From: Saccoglossus kowalevskii
Taxonomy: Eukaryota; Hemichordata; Enteropneusta; Harrimaniidae
Reading direction: 5' to 3'
NCBI RefSeq assembly: GCF_000003605.2
Contig: NW_003131858.1
Location: forward strand, 433,465 to 458,091
Length of the DNA: 24,627 nt
Each line of letters starts with the position of its first letter. Position 1 is the stretch's first letter. Position numbers and translations under genes: made by a program. Positions 10,144 through 20,454 of this stretch are shown here, piece after piece. The notes under the pieces were generated by a model. That model saw nothing but the letters and a program-made list of their open reading frames with translations. It had not been told where the DNA came from and made no database searches.

Positions 10144-10687
10144 AACGTGTTAGCACTGTGCTAGTTGTTCGGCAAATCTGCGGCATGATGATATATAGAG
10201 AATGTCCATCCTATTTTTTCTCTTACGTGATTTCGCAGGCACAAAACACAGGTTACAGGTTATGTAAATATTGCTATTTTGGTAGCCCTTGCGTAAGGAC
10301 CATGAACGCTCCCCAAACAAAATGTTTGTAGTTGTAGCTTGCGCATTCGTAATTTTAAACAATTATGAATTGTAGTCATTATTATTTGCGCTTAATACTA
10401 ATAAATACACAAATTTACTTTTGGAATTTCCGATAACAAAAGTATAACCTAAACACCAAGTTACCATCACTGTCTGAATCGACCACCTATGAAAAATGCC
10501 GTATGTTAATCCAACATGGTCAAAGACGTAATATTCGGCTTCCGCGCTTGTGCAGACGTTACAATCGATCTAAGTACATCTTCGCTAGCCAAGGTCTAAG
10601 TTTATTCGGCCAAGCCTCTAAACGACCATCAAATATGCGTATTCTAACGGCGATCCCAGTAGTCAGGTGCGTTTCATTTTAAACAAA
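10144..10687. other. Intergenic stretch leading into the helicase fragment
   Basis: No gene is recognisable. The overlapping plus and minus frames near 10065-10362 run through the MITE and lack features. The last 100 bases may be the former promoter and 5' leader of the RecQ-like fragment that starts at 10688, but no TATA-type signal is clear. Confidence 0.4.
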
Positions 10688-10834
10688 ATGGCGGCACCCA
10701 GGAATCGTGATATTTGTGATGATAAAATTGCGAAAGTTTTCGGTGTTGGTGCCCTCAAGCCTCATCAGGTACAGGCAATCGACGCAGTTTTGTGTGGGAA
10801 GGATGTCTTCATAGCAACAAAAACGGGAAATTGA
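10688..10834 (+). pseudogene. RecQ-like helicase N-terminal fragment, broken at Walker A
   Basis: An ATG in good context (ACAAAATGG) opens a 48-residue frame. Its second half reads FGVGALKPHQVQAIDAVLCG and then KDVFIATKTGN before a TGA. This matches the start of RecQ-type superfamily 2 helicases. The LKPHQ.QAI element resembles the conserved region upstream of motif I, and KDVF.A...TG leads into the ATP-binding Walker A loop (normally TGxGKS/T). Here the loop stops after TG-Asn, so the ATP-binding Lys is gone. In the same frame after the stop, ILFYNLVRP resembles the hydrophobic strand that normally follows Walker A, which suggests local damage rather than an exon end. No other helicase motif (DEAH, QxxGRxxRD) follows. 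It is probably a dead copy or a transposon passenger. A first exon with unrecognised splicing is less likely. Confidence 0.5.
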
Positions 10835-11932
10835 ATTTTGTTTTATAATTTGGTACGTCCAAACTGAATGGGCGCCTTGTTTCGAGGCGCGCCCAATCAG
10901 ATCTCACGCAGTTAGCTTATTTGATCCCGCACGGTATCGTGTAGAGGCCTATATGTCGAAGACACGGGACCGTGCGATTCGGACGATGATTTAAGTAATG
11001 CTAATTCACCGTTGATATTTGTCCGCGTTTTCATTTTACTGGAAATGTGTCGTTATATTTCGTACTATTTATGTATGACTGGCGCCAGTGCTTTTTTAGT
11101 GTATGTTCTTGCGCGTTATGTGTCGCGGCTTCTGTAAAGTCAAAAAGTCGGCCGTAGCAAATCGATACCTACAGAAATCTTAAATATAAATACATACGAA
11201 CCAGTGTGATGAAATAGTTACTTGTGAATGGAGAAAATTCTGGGATGTTGTCTTGCGATACAGCCTTTTACAAAATGTTTGTTTTATTCGGTATAATAAT
11301 ACAAATATTGACCCTAGCCCGGGTCACTATTGCTATAACGTATTATGTGTAATCGAGCATTAATATGTATGACACCGAGAATCTGAAGTCGCGCGTGAAT
11401 ACCGTACAATGTATTATGGGTAACCTTGCAATATACGTGACGCTGCGAGACCGAAGTTATGGGTAATCGAGCCAATAAATTTTCATTTGGTCAGACCGGC
11501 CCGGTAGCGGACCATTATCATCACAGCAGAACCCCATCCCGATATTCCGTCAATGCTTTACAGTGGGAAAACATTCGGGGGGGGCAGTAAACTGAAAACA
11601 AATACAGCAATTCCACTCCATAACAAAATCATATTAAAAACATAATAGGTAAATAAATATTTCGCACAATTCACACATTGTATCGACGAGAATGAGGCTT
11701 ATGTGTGACGAGACCAAAAATCTCGTGTGGTTAAATTGCATTGTGGGTAGTAACGAGAGTACGAACACGTAAGTCTCAATAGACACGGAAAATTCTTGTT
11801 TTTGTTTTTTTTAGCTATTCCCTGTTACTGGCTACCTAAAAGTCGAAAGAAACAACTTAGGATCCTCAAACTACTTTTTGAGTTGTGAACTTCAATGTGG
11901 TATGATGTATTTTGACAAATATTCAATTCAAA
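10835..11932. other. Intergenic stretch, CpG-containing, no gene seen
   Basis: The stretch holds short inverted repeats: GGGCGCCT against AGGCGCGCCC near 10870-10893, and CGCACGGT against ACCGTGCG near 10928-10977. The phrase GTAATCGAGC occurs twice (about 11349 and 11465). None of this reveals a gene. It may contain further decayed sequence from whatever carried the helicase fragment. Confidence 0.4.
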
Positions 11933-12109
11933 ATGGCTGCCAAAGTAGCTGGTTGTCGCTATGGAGAAATACAACTGAAAGGATCATTGGTTCCAATGAG
12001 CAAATTACTGAGAGTATCCCTGTTGTTATATTTTCCTATAGCGTTATGTATTTGTATTGTTGTCATGACTCACGATATTAATATTTGTACTAGAGTGTTG
12101 TCCGTATAA
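11933..12109 (+). CDS. Candidate small membrane protein ORF (unrecognised)
   Basis: A 58-residue frame begins MAAKVAGCRYGEIQLKGSL at an ATG in favourable context (TCAAAATGG). It contains a hydrophobic run of about 22 residues (VSLLLYFPIALCICIVV) that could span a membrane, then a short polar tail. I do not recognise it. The start sequence CAAAATGGCTGCC also resembles a YY1 site, which often marks transcription starts in animals. It could be a real short gene, the first exon of something longer, or chance. The frame extends seven codons upstream to another ATG at 11912. The only support is start context plus one predicted helix, so confidence is low. Confidence 0.15.
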   Translation: MAAKVAGCRYGEIQLKGSLVPMSKLLRVSLLLYFPIALCICIVVMTHDINICTRVLSV

Positions 12110-12820
12110 AACTCGAGCGTGGTAGATTTAAACAAAAATCTACAGATATGAACAGAAACAACTACAGGGAATAAACTACACAATATTCAATAGAAACTCA
12201 AATTAAAAGAAAGAAAAGCTCAAAAAACGGAAAGAAATAATTTGGACAGGTTTTCTACTTCTACCCTCAGCGTTTCTAATGGTCAATTCCTGTGTTGATT
12301 GATTGTTAAAATTGGTGTGCAGTGCATATGGTATTTTCAGTCAGGCTACTACAAAAATAACACAGGCATGGCAGTAGCACGTTCATGGTATTTATAACCT
12401 GTATATTAATTATACCATTAACCATGAAAAGAGCATATGTAGCATCAAACGTCCATTTATTGTCTTTTTCACACACTTAAAAGTGGAACACATTGAGAGA
12501 AATTAAGAAAATGCGGCCTTTATGGGACGATTCGCCGAATTATAATGCGGCGTTACTATGTAAATTGCACGCCATAAATAACAAGTATAACATTTATATC
12601 GATATTTTCTGTAGGAGTGAACCCTGGAAATACCCGCTGATACCAGTGCACGTCTGCGATGAAGTGTGTTGCGCAGGTTTAGTCACGTACGGAAAACATA
12701 TTTATTATATTGAAAGTTGTTCCGGTTCACGCATGCATTTCAACTTCAGCTGGACGCTATATTAGTGTGCAATACTACGACATGGTATTAATGGGACGAT
12801 TTAAAAGTAAAACGTGTCAG

Positions 12821-12852
12821 GCCTCATAATTTTAAAGCCTCATAATTTCAAA
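12821..12852. repeat. Two tandem 16-bp units
   Basis: GCCTCATAATTTTAAA is followed directly by GCCTCATAATTTCAAA, one mismatch in 16, with the next bases GC starting a further partial unit. This is a short local duplication. Confidence 0.85.
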
Positions 12853-13384
12853 GCATCGAACCAATTCAGATTAGTATATAGCACGTTTCTAATTTGAATA
12901 TGTTAATTTTCAGAACAATGAAATGAGAGTTTCCTTTTTCAACACGCACTATATCAACTAATAATTGCCATAGCGACCGCCCCCATTTTCCATATAGCAG
13001 TTCAATCCTCTGTAGAAAGTAGGTGACCAGCGGTTATTCATAATAATTAATGTAGTTAACATGTCATTAAATTCACCTTGAGCATATTTAAATAATGTTG
13101 TTTGACATTGCGTATTGAAAAGAGTGATTTATTGCACAATAAATTAATCTTTCTGTTGCAAACATAGCAATAAACGTTTTGAATTATTCGATGAAAAAAA
13201 CACGAGTTTTTAAAATATCTGTAGTATAAGTAAATCCGGTACATCGACATTTTTATCCGGGATCTTTGCTCGCCGCGGTCTCGTGCTCATGGCGTGAAGA
13301 CAGCTTCGTTGAAGTGGATGCGGGGAATCTTAAATTTAAATATTAAAATATTTGCTCCTTGCTCTTCGTGCGCGTCTGGTACTG

Positions 13385-13413
13385 CACAGTCCCTTCTTTG
13401 TCGAGGGACTGTG
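13385..13413. repeat. Hairpin, 10-bp perfect stem
   Basis: CACAGTCCCT pairs with AGGGACTGTG around a nine-base loop. The stem is isolated, with no coding context. Confidence 0.8.
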
Positions 13414-14031
13414 GGTACTGGTAGACTGATTCACGATCATGAACCTGCTCTTATTACTAAAACCTTGAGTTATGAGATTTTGTTTGAAACACGAAAACAG
13501 TGAAATTGAAATTTTAAACGAATGTGGGATTTGTGGACTGAAATTTCAATTGATATCTGTATTTCCCCAGTATTTGATCAATTTTGTGGGGGTTAATTCG
13601 TTTCACCTTACCTAGTTTTGGATGTGATGTCATACGGGATCCATGCTACGTATACAACGCATGTAAAAAACTAGAAAATTGTTTGTTGGAACGCGCGAAC
13701 TTGAAGTTTGTGAGATCTCACGAAAAACTCTCATCAAAATGCAATTTTAATATAATCTTCATAAGTTCTACGACGCATGCGGGCGCGTATTGCATTTATC
13801 GCATCAATATTGTGATGGTTCTCTGATTAAATACAAAATAAAATTACCTTACTTAAATAATTTATCTATTTTCACGTTTGAATTACGATTCATGTCTTCT
13901 GTATGTATCGAATTCGATATTAATAAAGATTACTCAGTAACAACAAATCATGATATAATTCAGACATGAGAACTGTTTCCATGGAGATCAATAGTTGATT
14001 TAACGTGTATTCTCCCCCAATGCGTACACGA

Positions 14032-14059
14032 CACGTGACCTTAATCACGTGACCTTAAT
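14032..14059. promoter_or_regulatory. Tandem duplicated E-box CACGTGACC
   Basis: The 14-mer CACGTGACCTTAAT is repeated perfectly head to tail. Each copy carries the palindromic E-box CACGTG extended to CACGTGACC, the core bound by bHLH-zip factors of the MiT/TFE, USF and Myc/Max types. The E-box centres are 14 bp apart. Each unit also ends in TGACCTTAA, close to a nuclear-receptor half-site. No neighbouring transcript start is evident, so a regulatory role is inferred. Confidence 0.4.
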
Positions 14060-16499
14060 GAATATTATACAAAGGAGATGATACCCAGTATGGTGTCAGA
14101 TCATGTGCAGTATGTCGCCATTCATCATGCGAAGGCTTATCATCATCGACATCCTTACATCTACTGTCCCCAAATTTGGTCTCGCGATAACTTAGTCACT
14201 CCACCCAACGTGCACACTGCATGGTAGTACTTCAATTTGAAATATATCTTGGGTATACCTCTAAGTCACTGTCTAAGTCACGACGGGGTCTGGTATTTTT
14301 GTCCAGTCTCCAGTTTCAAAAGTTACACACATTTACAGCATATAAAGCTGCTGAAAATAATCTTCAAAAAAAACAAAAAAAACAAGTAGCGTTGTTTAAT
14401 TATAACAAAATCGTATTCATCATTCTTTTAAAAAAAAATCGTTATCTAGATGGGGGACCGCTCGTACACAATAAATAACAACAACATATATCGAAGTTTA
14501 TAAAAGACGTACATTATTCACTACACATTGTGAACATTTTCACATTTTGGCTGTTTGGCGGTACTCTATCATTAGAATGGTAACCAGACGTGAAGATGAC
14601 TGTCCAGTTAGCGATCTAGCATATACGGGTACTACTGATAGAGACATGTGAGTAAGACTGGTACGTACGTTGAAGTTTTTTTATTAAAAAAAAAAAACAT
14701 TGACATTCAAAGCCGTACATTTTGTGCAAATTTTTCACACCAGTCATTTTTTAAAGAGGCATGGGGCTGTGAAAATAATCAAGCAATGATACAATATTTA
14801 ATTTATCGAATGATAAAAATTCGGCAAACAGATCTAGAAGAATAAATTTCAGATGAGTTATGAAAACGACCGTCTGCGCATGCGTTACCCAGACGATTCT
14901 CCTTCTGGAGATTAGTACTAGTATATTAATTCAGTGAGTTCTTTGTTAATGTCAATTTTTCCTGCATGGCAATTGACTAGCTGCGTTTGGCCCAATCAGC
15001 GTGAAGACTGGCGTAGTTTGCCGTAACAACCGGGGCGGAGACGAGTTTGGGGCCGTGTTGTTTTATTTATTAGTAAGTCATATGGCACGTAGCATGTAGT
15101 TACTGTATTGAAATTACGCACACAATAAACTAACTTTATAAAGTTTGCATCATTATAGCTCAAATCAGCAAATACAGAATACATATGCGTTTTTTTATCG
15201 CTAGATATTCTGCAACAGATAGTAGTGCACCATATGAGACAAATATAGTAAGTACGTTTTGATTTTATGTTGTAGTGCCCGTGACGTTGACGAAATCATC
15301 GAGGTACTGATACCAACTTCAGATACGACGACACGAACTAGAATACACATGACGGTAGCATGCTGAGGCAACGAGGTCCGACGAATACGTGCATGTGCAC
15401 ACAGTCACTCTCCTAGTAGAGTGACTGTGACTGTGCAGTAATAGTGTCAGTGGGCTCTCGGTGAAAACGAATGCTAAAATCGATGCAATAAAGACATCAT
15501 CTTTGCATGGAAAACATATGTTTACAACACTGATTATTTATTTGTTAACGTACAGTGGTGTAATATCAGAGACAAATAGCAAACAATTACTAGTATTCAC
15601 TATACCTTTATTTATAGGACTCCCTGTATACGCGAACTCTAGCCAACCCGGGGGCTACTACGTGGATGCAAATTTGGTGCATCCAGCATTACACCAGAAC
15701 GGTGCAATGTACTTTGAGTCAATTTTGTTGTTTTAGTAATCTTTGCTACATTGTCGGGTATTTCAATATTTTTTTTAAATGTCAAACCATCCAGGTGCCT
15801 GTATGTACTGATATCCGCCCACGTAGTTGATGGCGGCAAGCTGCAGCATGTCCACTTTCAATTATTGTATCACGTGACTAATATAATGGCTGCGATAATA
15901 GAAATCTGGCAGGGGGCAGCCCGTTGTTATTTGTTCTTTTCTGCATCACACACGATGAGTATTGTTTCAGAACACGCGCAGAAATGTGATCAAAGGGTGG
16001 GAATGACAAAGTTGACAGCAGGAAAATGGTTGTACAAGTGGTTACTATTTATTATATGCAGGAGTTTTAAGAGAAGTTTTAAATAACATGATTGATGAGT
16101 GTGGAGATTGGTATAAATACGCGCCACTCGTGTGACGAAATGTGATGTTATTTATAGGTGTCCTTTTCATCAACTCTTTAAACGCCATATTGTCCCGCCA
16201 AATCGTCTTTTGCAACACTCTTTGCACATAGTAATGTATTTTCCATAATTTCTTTGTTAATTTCGGCCTAAATAGACATAGTTTTTAATTACCCCAAATC
16301 TTGGTCAAAATTTGGGGAAAAGATCGGGAAACGTTTGACGCTTGAAAAACATTTATGGTTTTAACAAATCAGTATAGGTTAGACGTACTGATCAACACGT
16401 TCGTGAGGTGAGTCAATAAAAGTTAATATCGAAAATGTGGCATTAAGTGATTGAAAATTTTACATTTTTTGAAAAAGCCTTGAACGGAATTGGGCATAG
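14060..16499. other. Intergenic stretch with hairpins, no gene seen
   Basis: The plus-strand frames at 14221, 14648, 15461 and 15751 look non-coding. Structures seen are a 12-bp stem at 15400-15429, a short stem TGGATGCA/TGCATCCA near 15664-15686, and CCCCAAAT/ATTTGGGG near 16293-16318. I see no transposase or RNA gene. Confidence 0.5.
15400..15429. repeat. Hairpin, 12-bp perfect stem
   Basis: CACAGTCACTCT pairs with AGAGTGACTGTG across the six-base loop CCTAGT. The duplex is short and the loop small, so it is a poor microRNA precursor but a strong cruciform-type palindrome. Confidence 0.85.
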
Positions 16500-16784
16500 G
16501 CGCGTTTTCGAATTTCATGTAATACAAACAATGCATTTTACACGCGCCGTGTACGTTGCTACGAGGCCCATATCGAACGGGACGCAGCGCGCAGTGGCGA
16601 ATCCAGAAGAGGGGCCATGGGGGCATGCCCCCCAAACGCATGACGATTCGTATCATCTGGATTACGCATAGCTTCTCTGCAATTTACGCTCCGTATATCT
16701 TAAGCGTAGCTTGGACCCCCCCCCCCCCAATACATTTTGCTGGATCCGCCACTGGCAGCGCGACGACCACTGCCATGGTCTTTG
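16500..16784. mobile_element. Decayed family A MITE interrupted by a nested insertion
   Basis: The outer parts match the TTAA-flanked elements at 6350 and 10011. Shared phrases are TTCGAATTTCATGTAA, TTTACACGCG and CATATCGAACGGGACGC on the left, and a right-arm remnant GCGCGACGACCACTGCC at about 16757-16773. The left inverted arm and the TTAA ends are lost. A second element occupies 16592-16754. The decay and the nesting make this the oldest of the three copies by inference. Confidence 0.65.
16592..16754. mobile_element. hAT-like MITE with perfect 8-bp target duplication
   Basis: The element is 163 bp long. The left end is CAGTGGCGAATCCAG, and the right end, reverse-complemented, is CAGTGGCGGATCCAG: 15-bp terminal inverted repeats with one mismatch. 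It is flanked by identical 8-bp repeats GCAGCGCG at 16584-16591 and 16755-16762. Eight-base duplications and CA(G)TG-type ends are typical of the hAT superfamily. The interior has a C13 run (16716-16728) and no protein. It interrupts a family A MITE, which supplies the empty-site sequence for comparison. Confidence 0.82.
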
Positions 16785-19622
16785 GCAGTTTCGTGTCGGA
16801 CGAGTTTATTACACTACGGTCACAACGATGACTATATATCTAAAATTCCCGAGAATGCGTACATTGCTATAGTTGCCAGCCGTTACATATTTTTCTCATG
16901 CGTACTGACGTTATTATACCACAAACCCATTTTGATACTTCAAGTTAGCACAATCCGTACTCTTTTAAAGGGCACGGGGTGCACTAACCGCGAACTCCGC
17001 GAAGTAATACCAGACCACCTAGTTACGCGCAGATAATCGAATGGCACATCTCCACTATCTGGACAGAAGCCAAGATACGGCACAGGTGTCCGTCTGTCTG
17101 TCTATATATTATTATAATTTCAAAATGTGAATAAAATATAAAACAAATAGTACTATAAAAGAGAACTATAAAAAAAAAAATTCAACCAGGGGCTAGTACT
17201 TATAACATAAAAATATATTCTCGGTCCCATCTTTGTTAAATGGAAGACCTAAATTGGATTCTTTTTTTACATTTGTGCTATTCTAAAAAAACACGTTTAA
17301 TGGAAGAGTAGCTCACCTTTCACAAGATGATTGAGTATTAGGTGACATTCCGCTGTGGCTGTCCTCCAGTAACACCCACACTGTGCATATGTTATGAATC
17401 AGACTATACCGTGACTAACAACGCCTACGCATTGAAGCTATTTTTGTTGTTGTTTATTGCTTCATGACTGATGATATGACAGCGTTCTATATCATAATCA
17501 GTTATATTTTCGATCACGACAATGACATTACAACTCATCAAATTCCACTTAGTTGTCTGAAAGTTCACCAGTATTCGATTTAATTTTAATAAACTGGTTC
17601 TCACTGAATCACCAATTGGAAAAAGGTCAAGTAGCCTCAATGAAATGTGCTGGTTGTTGTTTTGTTTTTAATTAAAGAAACATTAAAATGTGACAAATAC
17701 TACAACAGAGTACTGGTGGATTTCAACATTATATTTCGATAGTCGGCAAAATTTGAAATTAATTAAAGAATCATCCATCGTCAAACAAAACCACCATAGC
17801 TATGCGATAACAGTGTGTGAAATTTTATATTAAACATAGGCTTTCTTTTTACAATAAATAATCAAAACATGACATTTTTTACCAATTAAATGGTTATAAT
17901 TATACAATATAAGAGGCAAACTAAGTCCCGCCGAAAATTGTTTGTCAGAGAAGGCGCTCAGACTTTCACAATAATTATGACAGAATATTAATATAAATGG
18001 GAAATGTTGAGAAGATTTTATAACAAAATATAAGTTTTCATCTTCCTATCCCCAGGTCCAAGACAAAAATGACAACCTGTCGCCAGGTACTCTATAAAAA
18101 ATGCGGTTGTTTAGTCTACATATTCTCACGTCAACAAAGACCAACTGTACAAAGTGCCGAAATTGTATTTATTGGACTTGTGTTATATATTGGGGATATT
18201 CATGGACACATCACGTGATTATGTCGCGATTTACGCTGGTTTTAACTCGTAATAACTCTTTTACGAAATAAATGTATCACCCACCATGTTGTTTTTGTCA
18301 AGTACTAATAAACATTGGGTTTTCATATACATTATCGTTCGAGTTATTATTTATTAAATAAATGTATTAAATCTAGACTTTGACAATACCACGGATATCC
18401 GAGCACTGCGATGACGACAAATTTCATTCGCCAGCGTTTTAATAAGTTCGGTATACGCTTGTATAGAGCGATAAGCAACCGACTTGTAAACAACCATGAC
18501 GATATAAGACCAGATAATATTTCGAAAGCGCTCCTCAGATTGGACAGATGGTGGTACAAAAAACAAGGCCCTAGCCTGTAAGCCAATTGAAAACCTTCTT
18601 GCTAAATCAGTGTAACATATGATATGGGGATTACTCCAAGGGACGTCAACGCAACTGTAGATTAATTAATCAACAGGTTACTGAATGGAACCAACAAAAC
18701 AAACACACCATGCCGTGCTGTGAAACGATGTTATTATTTCAGCAAAAATATTACACTCGTATTTATATTGACATATGTATTCTACATAGATAAATAACTG
18801 CCCGTTATTAAATTACAGTCATGGTAAGCGCGTGTATTATTATTTTTTAATATTAACCTATATGTATCTGAATATGACACCAAACTACCCTTTTAATGAC
18901 AGGGCAAACAGTTCACATTGTACTCCAGTAATCCGGTTTGTTGCATATTTTGAAAAACGACAGTTGTGTGACCTAGATCACGGGTGAATGCTGTATGTGC
19001 TACGAGAATCATCAGCAGAGATTCGTCGCCATTGCCCAGCTGCAACAGCGAATCCAGGCTTGATCAATCTCCAGAGAGAAGGATCATTCTGGTTTCCAGC
19101 TACGAAAGTAATTAAAATCAGGTATTATAACGTAAAAACCAGTGTGCGTGAAATTCAGGTGTGCCCCTTTCTGGTATAGCTGCTGCCGTTATAGCGCCCA
19201 TTTACGGGAGCTGAATTACAAAACGGCACCGACGAAACTATGTTAAAATTCGAAAAAACACTTAAAATTAGGTTTAACAACAATTGCCTGAAATATAGCA
19301 AAACATAGTCCGTGTCAAGCGGAGACCTAACAAATAGTGCAGTGATGTGTTAATGCGCGCATGAATACACTAATTCCCGGGGATGTTTTTTTTAATAAAT
19401 ATGTTTTATTCTGTAAATATTTTTTCTCACTTTTTATTCTTTTACACCATCATAAATACACGTCAGTAAATAAATCAACACATCTCCGACTGTAGCAAAT
19501 TATACAAAAGGTAATATAGAAAATAAGTACAATGATTTTACATTAGATCTGTACACTTAGTTAAAGTCACTCTCTTAACCGTGTGCAATATATATATATA
19601 TATATTTTTACAAATATACAAA

Positions 19623-19634
19623 CGCGCATGCGCA
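19623..19634. promoter_or_regulatory. Consensus NRF1-type palindrome
   Basis: CGCGCATGCGCA fits the NRF1 consensus YGCGCAYGCGCR exactly. NRF1 sites usually lie in animal promoters. Here no transcript start is obvious, and the site sits in an AT-rich setting next to an AT repeat. It could instead be part of a GC-rich repeat arm. Confidence 0.3.
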
Positions 19635-19911
19635 GACCGGGGGTCCCTGGAAGACTTGTTAGACGAAATGTTAGGCAGCGGTAAATATCGTACAGAATCT
19701 GTGAATAGTATCTACAAGAATTTCAGTGAAATATACATATGCAAATTGTACAAAATATACATTATTCTCATGACATTGTTATTCAGTGAAAGAATGTGTG
19801 TCATAAATACCATCTTGATCACGTAGGCAAATATGATGGTACGAGTTTAAATATAGAAAACTATCAAACCTCCAACGAAAAAAAAAAACGATTTTGAAAA
19901 AATGTAACCAC

Positions 19912-19954
19912 ATCACATTACAATACAATACAATACATTACATTACATTAAAAT
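19912..19954. repeat. Imperfect ACAAT/ACATT pentanucleotide tract
   Basis: Several copies of ACAAT are followed by several copies of ACATT, about eight units in all, ending in AAAATAC. This is a simple tandem repeat. Confidence 0.85.
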
Positions 19955-20454
19955 ACAACACAGGTACGATAGGACGACTATTAAAATATTGAAAAATAAT
20001 AACTATCCAAATTGGAAAATAATAAAAATAGAAAAACGACATTAATAAGACCAGTTTTTAAAGCTATATACCAAAAATGGTTAAATTTCTCGACTTCTTT
20101 GGTCATTCCCTCCGCATATTGGTGGAATTTAATTGGTGTGTTATTCGACAATGGCAGTGTCAAGAGCTCCATGTAACACTCTCAAACAGTCAAATCGATA
20201 TTTGTATTATTTCTATTATTAACGCTTTCAAACGTGGAGTCACGACATTTCAATGCGTTCCGCTTTTTTTTAAATACAAGTATTGGATTTTCTTTCTTTT
20301 TTAAAAACACAAAGGTGTGCGCGCCTTAATGCAAAGTTCGGGCCAAATGATTGGCGATGTTTCGTACAAAAATAATGGTATTGTGTTCAACGTTTTAAAC
20401 TAATGAACATCGGCATTGCAACCCATCCACGTGATATGGAGAGTCACTTTCCAA

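Larger units (their letters stand above)
12110..14031. other. Intergenic stretch, no gene seen
   Basis: The 90-residue plus-strand frame at 12493-12765 has no domain I know. Visible structure includes two tandem 16-bp units (GCCTCATAATTT[T/C]AAA) at 12821-12852 and a 10-bp stem (CACAGTCCCT with AGGGACTGTG) at 13385-13413. Nothing else can be supported. Confidence 0.5.
16785..20454. other. Intergenic stretch downstream of MOS, no gene firmly seen
   Basis: Most is AT-rich and featureless. A 56-residue plus-strand frame at 18411-18581, open also on the minus strand, has a coding-like composition but no known match. A pentanucleotide tract lies at 19912-19954. The part nearest 20454 should contain the MOS 3' UTR, read leftward. 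Candidate minus-strand poly(A) hexamers (AATAAA) correspond to TTTATT at 19433-19438 and 19405-19410. Nothing closer to the stop codon is a canonical AATAAA. Confidence 0.45.

Noticed and set aside
14221-15736. Frames at 14221-14478, 14648-14845 and 15461-15736 as possible genes
   Set aside because: The first two have Lys-rich composition from poly-A runs, and none of the three has a domain, a start context or supporting structure.
16447-17036. Several open frames around the nested MITEs
   Set aside because: They run through inverted-repeat DNA and a poly-C tract. Their products (Pro runs, Arg/Ala-rich) are by-products of element sequence.
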